From assembly GCA_023105745.1 (NCBI GenBank), contig JALGQZ010000004.1, forward strand, positions 60,319,112-60,383,111: DNA of 64,000 nucleotides, written 5' to 3'. The number at the start of each line of letters is the position of its first letter. Positions within the stretch are counted from its first letter, which is position 1. The position numbers and the translations under genes were made by a program. This stretch comes from Austropuccinia psidii (taxonomy: Eukaryota > Basidiomycota > Pucciniomycetes > Pucciniales > Sphaerophragmiaceae). This document shows positions 36,472 to 47,170 of the stretch, piece by piece. The notes beneath the pieces were generated by a model, which did no database searches, was not told the DNA's origin, and saw only the letters and a list, made by a program, of their open reading frames with translations.

Positions 36472-37252
36472 TTAAATTAATTAACTCATATTTGATTCTT
36501 TCTTTTCATTCATTTATATTCATTTCCTTTCATTCATCAAATTATGATCTCTTAATGACTTTATGATTCTTAATGATCATGATTTTTCTCTCTTATCAAT
36601 TTTTCATCTCACTCATTTCATTCTTATGAAAATTGATTCTTTTTCTTTTCTTAATCATTGCTGACCATTTCACTTTATCATTATCATTCTCATTTCTCTT
36701 TTTTGTCTGAATTCAGGTTTATCAGGTTATTTGAGTGGAATTATTTGGGTTAATTGATTATTCATTCAGGGATTTTATTGATTTGGGGTATTCAGTGATT
36801 TTGGATTTTGGAAATTTCTCAAGATTATTGATTGATTGATTGATTCCTCAAGACATTGATTTCACCTCAAGATTTTGAATTGACTTTGATTGAATTGATT
36901 TTATTGACTTGATTTGACTACTCAAGATAACTGATTTATCCTCAAGATTTGATTTAATTGATTGATTTGAATTTGATTCCTCAAGAAAATTGAATTGACT
37001 TTTGAAGATATTGATTAAATTCCTCAAGACTTAATTGATTTGATTTGATTGACTTGATTTGAATCATTGATTGAAATTGATTATTCATAAGAATTTGACT
37101 TTGTCATATTCACTCTTCAAGATTTATTCATATTGATTCACTTCAAGATTATTGATTGATTTCTCAAGTTCATCAAGATTTTCATTTGATTGTTTTGGTC
37201 AAGCCTTCTTTTATTCAAAGTATCATCAAGTTTTATTCATTCTTCTTTTATA
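36472..37252 (+). other. Leader of element E with CTCAAGA-rich repeats
   Basis: An untranslated leader of about 780 bp. From about 36820 it is a degenerate repeat of CCTCAAGA-type words alternating with TTGATTGATT blocks. No primer site is recognised after the LTR (TTAAATTAATTAACTCAT). The frame upstream of 37253 is open but repeat-derived. Confidence 0.6.
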
Positions 37253-38614
37253 ATGCCAGTTCAGCATAGCCCTCCAGCCAAGAATACTAGATCCCAGAAG
37301 ATTCCAGCTGTTCTCACTCCTACAGCAAGGGCTCCTCTTGACCGCACACCATCAGTTCATCAACTGAGTGCAAATTTGGACAGAGGACCACCAATGGAAG
37401 GAGAAGCACCCTCAAGAAGAGGTGGAATGAAATCTAGAAGATCAAGATCCTTTTCTGGACTTTTGGGTGGCTATCCTGGCATGTCTGAAGGTGCAAGAAC
37501 AAGATTAGGGGAAGTTGAAGATGAGGAGGGGGAAGAGTCTGTGGAAGAGGATGATTCTGCGGATACTGAAGTGGCAGATGCCTTGGCAAATGCTCCAGAG
37601 GTGCCTCAGGGTTCTAATCTAGCCCTTTCTAGTCAACCTCCTGTCTCTCAAACTGATCCAATTCTCCTCAAGATGATGGAGCAAATGACTCAGTTCATGG
37701 GACAACTCACTCAAGCAGTTGCCCCCAGGGACAATTCCAAAGCCCCTGCTTTCAAGACTCCATCCATGAATGCACCTGATTCTTTTGATGGTACTCAAGC
37801 TCATAAGTTGAGAGGATTTGTCCAATCCTGTCAACTAATTCTCCATAATGATCCAGCAAACTTCTTCTCTGACAGGAAGAAGGTTTTGTACTCAACTTCT
37901 TTTCTTACTGGTAGAGCTGGCAAGTGGATTGAACCTTACCTCTCAAATATTTCCAATGAAGACCCTTCCTACCTCCTCAATAATTGGCCATTATTTGAAT
38001 CTCAATTATTCACTCTGTTTGGTGACCCCAATGAAGTCAGGAAAGCTGAACAAGAGTTGGACAATTTGAGGATGAAGGAAAGTGGTCATGTTTCCTTGTA
38101 CATAGCAGATTTCAGAAGCTTAATGTCAAGAATTGGAGATTGGGGGGAAAGAGCTTACATTCATGTGTATAGAAGAGGCTTGGCATCAAGATTGTTGGAC
38201 CAATTGGCTTCTCACCCTGGAACTTTTGACACTCTTCAAGAACTTATGGATGTCACTTTAGAATTAGACACAAGATATCATGAGAGGCAAAAAGAAAAGG
38301 GTGGCAATCAGGAGAAGAAGCCTCCAGTCATTGGATCCAATCAGTCTAGGCCTCCTCAAAACTCATCTTCAAAGAGGCCTCACCAGAAGAAGAATAAGAA
38401 GGGCAAGCAATTCCAATCTTCAAAGGACAAGCCCCATGCTGCTCTCCTCAATAAGGACAATAAATTAATCGGTTCTGAAAAGGAGAGGAGGATTCAAGAG
38501 GGGTTGTGTACTTATTGTGGTGGCAAGCACCCAATTGAAAAATGCTTTAAGAGACCTCAGAACAAGCCTGGGTCATCATCAAGAGGCTTCCCTAGCAAGC
38601 AGGGAAAAGCCTGA
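37253..38614 (+). CDS. Gag of chromovirus E
   Basis: 453 residues from MPVQHSPPAKNTRSQ. This ATG is chosen because the open frame upstream (from 37190) lies in the repetitive leader. There is a disordered, acidic N-terminal third (EDEEGEESVEEDDS), then a retrotransposon-gag capsid domain (KAPAFKTPSMNAPDSFDG, WIEPYLSNIS, FESQLFTLFGDPNE, YIADFRSLMSRIGDWGE). A basic linker follows, ending in the zinc knuckle CTYCGGKHPIEKC (C-x2-C-x3-H-x4-C). Gag packages RNA and builds the particle. It ends in TGA at 38612-38614, three codons after a slippery heptamer. Confidence 0.93.
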   Translation: MPVQHSPPAKNTRSQKIPAVLTPTARAPLDRTPSVHQLSANLDRGPPMEGEAPSRRGGMKSRRSRSFSGLLGGYPGMSEGARTRLGEVEDEEGEESVEEDDSADTEVADALANAPEVPQGSNLALSSQPPVSQTDPILLKMMEQMTQFMGQLTQAVAPRDNSKAPAFKTPSMNAPDSFDGTQAHKLRGFVQSCQLILHNDPANFFSDRKKVLYSTSFLTGRAGKWIEPYLSNISNEDPSYLLNNWPLFESQLFTLFGDPNEVRKAEQELDNLRMKESGHVSLYIADFRSLMSRIGDWGERAYIHVYRRGLASRLLDQLASHPGTFDTLQELMDVTLELDTRYHERQKEKGGNQEKKPPVIGSNQSRPPQNSSSKRPHQKKNKKGKQFQSSKDKPHAALLNKDNKLIGSEKERRIQEGLCTYCGGKHPIEKCFKRPQNKPGSSSRGFPSKQGKA

Positions 38615-41600
38615 GTGGGAATCATGATGTGTTCAATGGTTCTCACTTATTTCCTTCAAGAGCACAATTGTGCACTCTGAATACTAGTGTCAAGAAATCT
38701 TTAAAATTTCTTATTTTCTCTTCTGTCTCTGATATTTTTTATAGTATTCTCATTGATTCTGGTGCTACAAACTCTTTTATTGCAAAGAATTTTGTTCTCA
38801 AGTACTCATTGACTCTGTCAGAGCTCCCTGAAAAGATTCCTCTTTTCATTTTGGATTCTAATGAATCCCCTGCCTTGTTCATCACCCATTATACCAAGTG
38901 GGTAGTTGACTTGCCTTCTTTCCCAAGCTTTGAATGGGACTTCTTTATCATAGATTCACCCAAGGGAGAAGACCTGATATTGGGCTATGATTTCCTTTAC
39001 CATTTTAATCCCATTATTGATTGGAAAAATGGATTGATCACCTATGACTCTAATCATAAGGATTCTAGTGGTATTATTCCTTCTACTAGTAATGACTTGG
39101 CCACTGCTGTCAACAGTGTTGCTCTGGTTGGTGAACTTAAGACACCTTCCCTTCCTTCTTCTGTCCATATCCCTTCCATTAATCCCTCTCAGTCATTACT
39201 TCCATTAAGAGATGAAGTCTTCAAAGAGATAAAGGATGTTGGAGAAGATGTTGCCATATCTTCACTTCATCTCTTTCAAGGGGATATGGACCTTCCTCCC
39301 TTATCTTTTCATGCATCCCTGGAGGAGCAGTGGGATGAGGAGGAAGAGCCAGAAGAAATCGAAACTGTGCTGAAGGTTGTTCCTCCTGCTTATCACCAAT
39401 ATTTGGATGTATTCTCCAAGGTGAAAGCAGAGAAACTTCCTCCACACCGCGCCTGTGATCACCATATCGAATTGGAGGGTCTTCTACCTCCAATTGGTGT
39501 TATCTACTCATTATCAAATCAAGAGTCAGAAACACTGCGGGCCTACATTTCAGAGAATGTAGAGAAAGGTTTCATTAGACCAAGCTCCTCTTCAACAGGA
39601 GCACCTGTCCTTTTTGTCAAGAAAAAGGATGGAGGTCTTCGTTTGTGTGTTGACTACCGCAAACTCAATGCTGTCACTAGGAAGAACAGATACCCTGTTC
39701 CTCCTATGAACCAGCTTCTTACCATATTCAATGGTTCCACTATCTTCTCCAAGATAGATTTGCGTGGTGCATATAACCTTCTGAGAATCAAAGAGGGGGA
39801 TGAGCACTTAACTGCCTTTAGAACCAAATATGGCAGTTATGAGTATTTGGTCATGCCATTTGGTTTGACCAATGCTCCTGCTTCTTTCCAAAATCTGGTA
39901 AATGATATCTTTGCAGATTTTTTGGATGTGTTTGTTGTGGTTTATTTAGATGATATTATGGTCTTTTCCAGTTCTGAGGAGGAACATGTCAAACATGTGG
40001 CCTCTGTCCTCCAAAGACTGAGGGACAATAATCTGTTTGCCAAAGCCTCCAAGTGTGTATTCCATGCCTCAAGTGTGGAATACTTGGGCTATGTTGTTTC
40101 AAGTGATGGCCTCAAGATGAATTCTTCAAAAGTTCAGCAAGTCCTCAATTGGCCTCAGCCCAAAAACATCAAGGCTCTTCAATCTTTTCTTGGCTTTGCC
40201 AATTTTTATCGTCGTTTCATTAAGAATTATTCCAAAAAAATCACTTCTCTCACTTCCCTTCTCAAAAAAGATTCTCCTTTCATCTTCAATGAGGAAGCTC
40301 TTAGTCAGTTTCAAGCACTCAAAGAAGCTTTCACCTCTGCTCCTATCCTTTCTCACTTTAATCCTTCTCTTCCAACCATTGTAGAGACTGATGCCTCTGA
40401 TTATGCCTTGGGTGCTGTACTGAGTCCGGTGAATGACTCAGGAAAGCATCCCATTGCATTTGATAGTCGCAAGCTCTTACCAGCTGAGCTCAACTATGAA
40501 ATTCATGACAAGGAACTCCTTGGCATAGTTTGGGCTCTCAAGCGCTTGAGAGCCTTCCTCCTTTCTCTTTCTGATTCCTTTGAGGTCTTGACAGACCATT
40601 GTTCTCTCCAATATTTTATGTCTTCTAAAGTCCTTACTCGTCGTCAAGCCCGTTGGGCTGAATTTTTGTCTGAATTTCACTTTGTTATCACTTACCGCCC
40701 AGGCAGGCTGGCCACTTTACCAGATGCCTTGTCACGTCGGGACGACGTGTACCCAGAGAGGGGGGTGGATTTCATCAGCAAGAATCCTCAAAACTTTCAT
40801 CAAGTTCTCAAGCAAAATGAAATTCAAGAGTCAAGATTCTTTTCCATAAAAGTTGAAATGTTCTCAGATGTAGTTGATCAGATTCAAAGACAAGTATGGC
40901 AAGACAGAGACTATAAGGAGATCCTCAAGAAATTAGCAAGAGGAGAATCAGTCCCAGACTATTCTCTTGAACCTCAAGCAAGATTATTATTGTTCAAAGA
41001 TAGAGTAGTTATTCCAAGCAATCATGAAGTTCAATTGGACATTCTTCAAAGGTGTCATGATTCACCATTGGCTGGCCATCCTGGCCAGGAGAGGACCCTC
41101 AAGCTCATCAAGAGGGATTTTTATTGGGCTGGCATGAATCAAATCATCAAGGACTATGTGTCCTCATGTCAGCAATGTTCAAGAAACAAGAACATCCACC
41201 ATAAGAAGTTTGGATTACTCAAGCCTCTTCAAATTCCATCTGGTCCTTGGAATTCATTATCAATGGACTTCATCACTCAATTGCCTCTGTCAAACAACTT
41301 TGACTCAATCTTAGTAATTGTAGACAGATTCTCAAAAATGGCAATATTCATTCCAACTTATGGCACAATCACTGCACTGGACTTAGCTCAAATCTTCATT
41401 AGTCATGTATTTTCCAAACATGGCCTTCCAGTAAGTATTGTTAGTGATAGAGGTTCCTTATTTGTTTCATCATTCTGGACCCGGTTATGTCAGCAGCTCA
41501 AGATATCAAGAGACCTGTCAACTGCATTTCACCCTGAAACAGATGGACAGACAGAGAGGGTAAATCAGATACTAGAACAGTACCTTCGGATGTATGTCAG

Positions 41601-42330
41601 CTATCATCAGGATGACTGGCACACCTGGCTCCCTCTGGCTGAATTTGCCTATAATAATGCAGAACATTCATCAACCAAGCAATCACCTTTTTTCACCATT
41701 TATGGAAGAAATCCCAGCTTTGACTCAATCCATATTTCTCAAGACTCACCTGCTGGAAAGTTATCAACAAAACTCCAATCAGTACAGCAAGTTGTCAAAG
41801 AGGAATTAGAGTCAGCAATAAGGAGATTCAAGAAGTATGCAGATAGAAATAGGGCAATTCCACCTAATTTCCAACCTGGGGACAAAGTATGGCTAGCTTC
41901 CAAGAACATCAAGACAACAAGACCCACCAAGAAATTATCAGAAAGATGGTTGGGACCCTTTGAAGTTCTGAAGAAGATTGGCAGCCATGCATATCACCTC
42001 AAGTTGCCTCAGCAATGGAAGACAGTTCACCCTGTATTCCATGTGTCCTTATTAGAACCAGTCAAGCATTCAACTATCCCAAATCGTCATCAATTGCCGC
42101 CACCACCAGTTCTAGTGGAGGAGCAAGAAGAATGGGAAGTGGCTCAGGTTCTGGACTCAAAACTCAAGAGAGGTAAATTATGGTATCTTGTAGAGTGGAA
42201 AGGATTCAGTGAAGACCCAGAAAGAACCACTTGGGAACCATCTTCCAGCCTTACCAACTCACCAGACCTTGTCAAGGATTTCCATTCATTGTATCCAGAC
42301 AAGCCTGGTCCAAATACCTCAAGAGTTTGA
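38596..42330 (+). CDS. Pol of chromovirus E: protease, RT, RNase H, integrase, chromodomain
   Basis: About 1,240 uninterrupted residues in the -1 frame relative to gag; the frame opens after TAG at 38593-38595 and has no convincing ATG near gag, so expression is expected by frameshifting. In order: protease with ILIDSGATNSF (catalytic D-S-G); RT with DGGLRLCVDYRKLN, RIKEGDEHLTAF, YLVMPFGLTNAPASFQ and the VVVYLDDIMVFS box; RNase H with VETDASDYALGAVL; integrase zinc module RCHDSPLAGHPGQERT...CQQC; and the D,D-35-E core (SMDFITQLP, IVSDRGSLF, TDGQTERVNQ). It ends with a chromodomain (WEVAQVLDSKL ... WYLVEWKGFSEDPERTTWEP). All catalytic residues are present. The protein would reverse-transcribe and integrate the element, with the chromodomain directing it to chromatin. 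Confidence 0.96.
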   Translation, partial: QAGKSLSGNHDVFNGSHLFPSRAQLCTLNTSVKKSLKFLIFSSVSDIFYSILIDSGATNSFIAKNFVLKYSLTLSELPEKIPLFILDSNESPALFITHYTKWVVDLPSFPSFEWDFFIIDSPKGEDLILGYDFLYHFNPIIDWKNGLITYDSNHKDSSGIIPSTSNDLATAVNSVALVGELKTPSLPSSVHIPSINPSQSLLPLRDEVFKEIKDVGEDVAISSLHLFQGDMDLPPLSFHASLEEQWDEEEEPEEIETVLKVVPPAYHQYLDVFSKVKAEKLPPHRACDHHIELEGLLPPIGVIYSLSNQESETLRAYISENVEKGFIRPSSSSTGAPVLFVKKKDGGLRLCVDYRKLNAVTRKNRYPVPPMNQLLTIFNGSTIFSKIDLRGAYNLLRIKEGDEHLTAFRTKYGSYEYLVMPFGLTNAPASFQNLVNDIFADFLDVFVVVYLDDIMVFSSSEEEHVKHVASVLQRLRDNNLFAKASKCVFHASSVEYLGYVVSSDGLKMNSSKVQQVLNWPQPKNIKALQSFLGFANFYRRFIKNYSKKITSLTSLLKKDSPFIFNEEALSQFQALKEAFTSAPILSHFNPSLPTIVETDASDYALGAVLSPVNDSGKHPIAFDSRKLLPAELNYEIHDKELLGIVWALKRLRAFLLSLSDSFEVLTDHCSLQYFMSSKVLTRRQARWAEFLSEFHFVITYRPGRLATLPDALSRRDDVYPERGVDFISKNPQNFHQVLKQNEIQESRFFSIKVEMFSDVVDQIQRQVWQDRDYKEILKKLARGESVPDYSLEPQARLLLFKDRVVIPSNHEVQLDILQRCHDSPLAGHPGQERTLKLIKRDFYWAGMNQIIKDYVSSCQQCSRNKNIHHKKFGLLKPLQIPSGPWNSLSMDFITQLPLSNNFDSILVIVDRFSKMAIFIPTYGTITALDLAQIFISHVFSKHGLPVSIVSDRGSLFVSSFWTRLCQQLKISRDLSTAFHPETDGQTERVNQILEQYLRMYVSYHQDDWHTWLPLAEFAYNNAEHSSTKQSPFFTIYGRNPSFDSIHISQDSPAGKLSTKLQSVQQVVKEELESAIRRFKKYADRNRAIPPNFQPGDKVWLASKNIKTTRPTKKLSERWLGPFEVLKKIGSHAYHLKLPQQWKTVHPVFHVSLLEPVKHSTIPNRHQLPPPPVLVEEQEEWEVAQVLDSKLKRGKLWYLVEWKGFSEDPERTTWEPSSSLTNSPDLVKDFHSLYPDKPGPNTSRV
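38602..38608 (+). promoter_or_regulatory. Predicted -1 ribosomal frameshift site between gag and pol of E
   Basis: G GGA AAA in the gag frame fits the X XXY YYZ slippery pattern. A -1 slip leads straight into the pol frame, which is open from 38596. The gag stop lies at 38612. No downstream stem-loop could be drawn with confidence. Confidence 0.65.
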
Positions 42331-44045
42331 TTTATGGTGCTTGGTGGGGAGAAGAAGTTATGAAAGTAAGTTCCTCTCCTGGCATGCACCTTTAAGGGGG
42401 TATTCTACCCATATGTTGTTGTAAGCATCACCTTGGCCACTTTGTGAGCACTTGTCCTTTCTTTGGACAGGTTCAGGAAGCATACAACATCAATACCCTC
42501 CATTTGGACCTTATCAAGATATGGCCAAATGTTTTCTTTCTTTATTTTTCATTTCTTTCTTTATTATCATTTCAATTTATGCCAATCATCATAATTCAAG
42601 ACATTCATTTACTTCAAGTAAATTATGGCAATTCTTTTCATAAGTCATTTATGGCAATTCAACTCAGAAGTCATTTATGGCAAGTTATTTCAAGTTTATG
42701 GTGCTTGGTGGGGAGTGGAAGTTATGAAAGTAAGTTCCATCTCCTGGTATGCATCCCTGAGGGTTCTACTTCTTGTAAAACATTACCTTGGCCACTCTGT
42801 GAGCATCAAATGCTTGGTTTTCATCTTTCAGACACTCCTTGGCCAGAATCAAGCAACTCACCACGAGAAGGACCAACCATCAGGAATTTTTTCTTTATTT
42901 CTTTCTTTACTCTCAGTTTCTCTTATTTATTTTTTATTTTCTTTTCTTTCTTTACTTGTATAATTTTCTTTCTTTGATTTCTTTAAAGCAGCAGCATCCC
43001 CTCCCCAAATCATGCATTGGGAGGTTCCATTATCTTTTTTATCTTTTATTTCTTATTTTAGTAGTATAAGAACGGGGATAGAAGCTAAACCAAACACAAC
43101 AAGGACAAGAAAACCAGTTTCTCTTCCAAACCATCAAAGGCCCGTCAAGAGTCATCTTCTGGATCATTTCCATACCTGTCAAATTTGGAAGTACAGAAGC
43201 AGAAGGCTCAATATGGCAAATCAGTCCATTTCAACCTCAAGAATGGGGCCATAACTCATTTATGGCCCCCCCTCAAAGCCTCTCAAAATCAACAACCATG
43301 GCCCCTTTGGGGCTGGAGTCATCACCCAGGGCCTCCCCTGCAACTTTGGGGAAGGCCAGGGTTTGGTGGTCCTGGGGGCTTCCAATAACCCCTACGGACC
43401 GCGGACCGCGGACCGCAAGACTACGGACCACGGCCCACGGACCGTAGACCCCAAAAATCAATAAAAGGCCAAAAAGGCCAAAATTTCCTTAGAACCACAA
43501 TTTGGCCATAAAAGGCCATGGACCAAAAACTTCACCCAATACACCTAGACTCCAAAAAAGGCCCAAATGGCCATAAAATCAAGGATCCTCAAGATCCATC
43601 ATAGAGAAGGCACTAGCCCAAAATCAGTATAGAGGGCTGGTTGAGGCATTTTGAAGGCCATTGGGGACAAGACCCATGAATGCTTGTCACCATCATTTTC
43701 TTCAATTGGGCTGGCCAGATGAGTACACTTCATATACTCATCTGGAACCATTTTTTGAGCACAAGAGCTTAGTGGCCATAATTTTGGGATACAACCCAAG
43801 GCCACGCCCCAAGGACGACAGTTGTTTCAATCAGAAGAAAGAACAATTCGAAGTGGGTATTTACTCAAAGTTAAAGAAGGGGGGGGAAATAAATTTAATT
43901 GACAGAGAAGGGATGGAGAGGGATTTCGAGATAATGGTCAAGAGGAAATAAAATCAAAGACAAAATTTTTGAAAAGAATGTGGGGATATTGAGATGCCAC
44001 TCAACAGTGGCAGGGTATTATGGTGTTCAGGAGCCCACCAGTTTC
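42331..44045 (+). other. 3' untranslated region of element E
   Basis: 1.7 kb without a credible gene. It contains a duplicated block (TATGGTGCTTGGTGGGGAG at about 42336 and 42699, each followed by GTTATGAAAGTAAGTTCC), a T/C-rich stretch (42880-42980) and a GC-rich block of TACGGACC/CCGCGG words (43392-43448). A zone of AAGGCCA/GGCCATAAA repeats is also present in the 1.7-kb solo LTR family. Confidence 0.7.
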
Positions 44046-44058
44046 AAGAGGGGGATAC
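44046..44058 (+). promoter_or_regulatory. Polypurine tract of element E
   Basis: AAGAGGGGGATAC immediately before the 3' LTR, a purine tract of the kind found in fungal chromoviruses. Confidence 0.85.
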
Positions 44059-44823
44059 TGTAACAACCATCCATCAGGGGTAAGGGTATTCATTCATACA
44101 CCCACTCAGAACACCCCAAATTAGCAAATCCAGCATCTGTATCAGCATTCAACTTCAGCAATCTTCATTCTGAACATGCATACAGCTTGGTACCTCAATA
44201 CAGCCTGTCAATACCTGTACAGGCTGGATTCACCCAATACAGTTTCAATACACCAAGATGAAACTGTATGATCACTCCAATACACCACACCTCTTGTACA
44301 GGTTCTGTACAGCCGTACAGGACCTGTATTGGCCAGACTCAATTCAAATCATCAAGTATTCTCATGAAAACTCCTTCTCTGGATCAGGGCTGGTGATTCT
44401 CACATATACCAGCCCCTCTTCCTCCCCCCTGGGGACTTTTCCCCAGTTAATTAATTTAGTTGATTTATTATTATCTGAATATTCTTATCCTTATATTTTG
44501 GGTATTATATTTATTTAATCTTAAGTTAGTCTTTGCCCCTTTTCTTTCTTCGCCTGTACAGTATGAGTTGGGTGGCCATATCCTTATTAACCCTTCTCTT
44601 TCCATTCTGACAGGTTGAAACAGTGGACTTGGACTTGTTTGTGGTTGGCTCTTCTTTTTCTTACTCTTATTCTTTGTTGCTGTTTTCTTATTTTTATTCC
44701 TTTAGTAATTCATTATTCACACTCTTAAGTGTATCCATTCTTGTCTTATCTTTGAGCCCTCCATAAGTGAGTCCCAGTTTACTGAGTGCCAGGCCCTCTT
44801 CACTTCGAAGAGCCCCTGTGACA
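44059..44823 (+). repeat. 3' LTR of element E
   Basis: 765 bp, nearly identical to 35708-36471: I see one C to T change near position 68 of the LTR, one C to T change near 315, and one extra C in the C5/C6 run near 370. Confidence 0.96.
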
Positions 44824-44828
44824 GATAG

Positions 44829-45008
44829 TGAATGATACTGAAAACCCTGAAGATAGTAATTATGAATTGGTTAATTATAATAAATTAGTACAAGAATTAA
44901 GGTTTTAAATATAACCTGATTCTTTTTTGTGAGTATTGTTGCTAGAAAGAATGATAATATGTGAGAATTCAAGACCCAGATAGGTATTCCTTTTTGGTGA
45001 AGAGGTGT
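44829..45008. other. Short unassigned segment after E
   Basis: 180 bp of AT-rich sequence, continuation of 35603-35707 before E inserted. A stretch of about 25 open codons up to about 44908 (reading ENPEDSNYELVNYNK) might be a remnant of an element gene; not supported further. Confidence 0.35.
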
Positions 45009-47170
45009 TGATAGGTTTGTCTATGAAACTCTTGATAATAGTAACAATAACAAGAGTACTATGACTGTCCTCAGTAGAAAAATATAATATAATAAAATAT
45101 TATAACCACAAAATTAAATATAATTATCAAAAATAATAAATTTAATTATTATTATGAAATATAATAGTAAAAAAATTATAATAATTATAATGAATTAAAA
45201 TTATTCTATTATTGTTCTAGTCACTGACAATTATAACAATAATAAGTGTAAAGCTCTTAATGAGACAATTACATGTGGAAAATAAAAATCTTTAACCACT
45301 TAGAAATAGTATAAATATTATTCATAAAAAGAAATTATAACACACACTGTGCAGAAATAATTCTTATAAAAAAATTATATAAAAAAAAACTAATAATAGA
45401 TAAAAAAAGATATAGAATTCTAAAGAAAACTTACTTATAATATTTACTTAATGCAACAAGTAAAACATCAACAGTTATTACATTGTATAATAATCATAAG
45501 TTGAAAACACGACAAAAATCAATATTTTGAAAGATAAAACAATTTTTTATAATGAAAAACATGATTAAAGAGTTTTTGAGAGGAATTTGTGGATTTTAAA
45601 AGATATTTTAAAGACATTAATTTTATAAAATAAAATATATTATAGATGATTACAAAAATAATCTAATTTATATGATTTCAATTCTTTAATTTATGATTCA
45701 TAAAGAATAAAATGCTTAAGAAATATCTTAATAATAAGATTTTATATATAATAAAGCTTTACCTGTTTAAATGTCTAATATAATTGGATTAATAATGATG
45801 ATGGACAAAAACAGTGATGAAAACACTCTTTTTATGTCTACAGAAAAACTCTCATGATTCATAATGAATATAGAGGGCATGCTCAGGTAAAAACTGAAAA
45901 ACAATGCTTAAAAATAAAGTTCTTAGCTTAAGGCAACTTTTTTTTAATTCCAATTTAAAGTTACCAGTGTTATTCTTAACTCTAAGTAACTTTAATCCTC
46001 ATTTAACCTAATTATTTTGAGTTTTAATAGAAAATAAGCTTAATTATATTAAAGTGAATCACATGAACAACTTAAAAATAGATTTTCAAGCAGAAGTATC
46101 TTAAACTCAATTTTTAATTAATTTTTAAAGAAATTATAATTTTCTTTGAGCTCAATTAAAAGAGTAATTTTCCAGGCAGATTACCCAGGAAATTTATCTA
46201 TAAAAGATACTTAAAAGATAATTTATAAATAGATAATATTAAATTGTAAGCTGTGTGAGATATTCAAGCAAATCCATTAAGAATTGGATTTTTAATGAAT
46301 TTTTGAATTTATTGCTATTTTTCCACATAAAAGAGCAATACACACTAAACCTTAACTTTTGATAAGGTTTCAATGCTTTTAAACTTAAAGTTTGAAGCTT
46401 ATTTAAGATTTTTGAGCTTAATTGAGTTTTGAAAGTTCTTAAACCTCAATTTCAAGCCTGCATATAGGGATTTACCCTGTGACAGCTTGAAATTCCTTTC
46501 CAAATTGGGATAAAACCAGTTTAAACTTTAAGCTTGGATCAAAGTCTAATCTTAAAGCTTAAATAAGGTTGAAAATCCTCCAATACAGGTGGAAAAGTTC
46601 AATTGAATCCTTGCAGATCCAAAAAGCTGGGTACCCCAGCTCTATTTGGTCTTTTTCCTTTGTCCCACCTTCTTGCGTGGATTTTGCCCTTCTATTTATT
46701 TAAAGCCATACTATGGTCTTAAACCCCTTTAAATTAAGCCCACGCAGGATTTACATCCTGTATGGCAAATCCTTAGCCAATTCAGTAAATATACACAACA
46801 CCTCAATTTTAACTAAAATTTTGGTAAGTTTGCATAAACCTTATGCAACTTTGAATTTAAGCTTATTTAAGCTTAAATTTAACAATTTTAAAAAAAATGT
46901 TAAAAATGTTACATTAGTACTGTGAGTTTCTTAAATCTTCCAATAACATGAGAAATAAGTATTTTTAGGTGTAACACCCTATGGTTGTACCCTAGGTTAT
47001 TTTTGGTGTAGAATCCAAAAATGACATAATATTTATAACTTTGTTTTTCCAAAAAAAGTTATACTTATTTTTTGTTATTTTTTATTTTAAATTCAATTAA
47101 AAAGTCTGTGAAAGATAAATTTAACTCTGTATAAAGTCATTTGTGGCCTTATGGGTATGTTATACACACC
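45009..47170 (-). repeat. B-family LTR, inverted, probably truncated solo copy
   Basis: Reverse complement of the B LTR: it starts TGATAGGTTTGTCTATGAAAC (the mirror of the GTTTCATAGACAAACC end) and runs to TTGTGGCCTTATGGGTATG near 47160. The last ~15 bases of the consensus end are missing or altered. No primer site is present on the left, no clear duplication. The frame at 46713-46925 is chance. Confidence 0.75.

Larger units (their letters stand above)
35708..44823 (+). mobile_element. Intact young Ty3/gypsy chromovirus E
   Basis: 9,116 bp with LTRs of 764 and 765 bp, leader, gag, pol in the -1 frame, a long 3' untranslated region, a polypurine tract and perfect 5-bp duplications GATAG (35703-35707 and 44824-44828). 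The pol C-terminal chromodomain identifies a chromovirus. I count only three differences between the LTRs (two substitutions, one inserted C), so insertion is recent. Neither gag nor pol has an internal stop, so the copy may be active. A solo relative sits at 23702-24464. Confidence 0.96.

Noticed and set aside
39221..42389. Minus-strand frames opposite pol of E
   Set aside because: Shadows of a strongly coding plus-strand frame with all retroelement motifs.
23972..44518. Small frame repeated in the E-family LTRs (23972, 35907, 44258)
   Set aside because: Present at the same place in each LTR copy and truncated differently; LTR sequence, not a gene.
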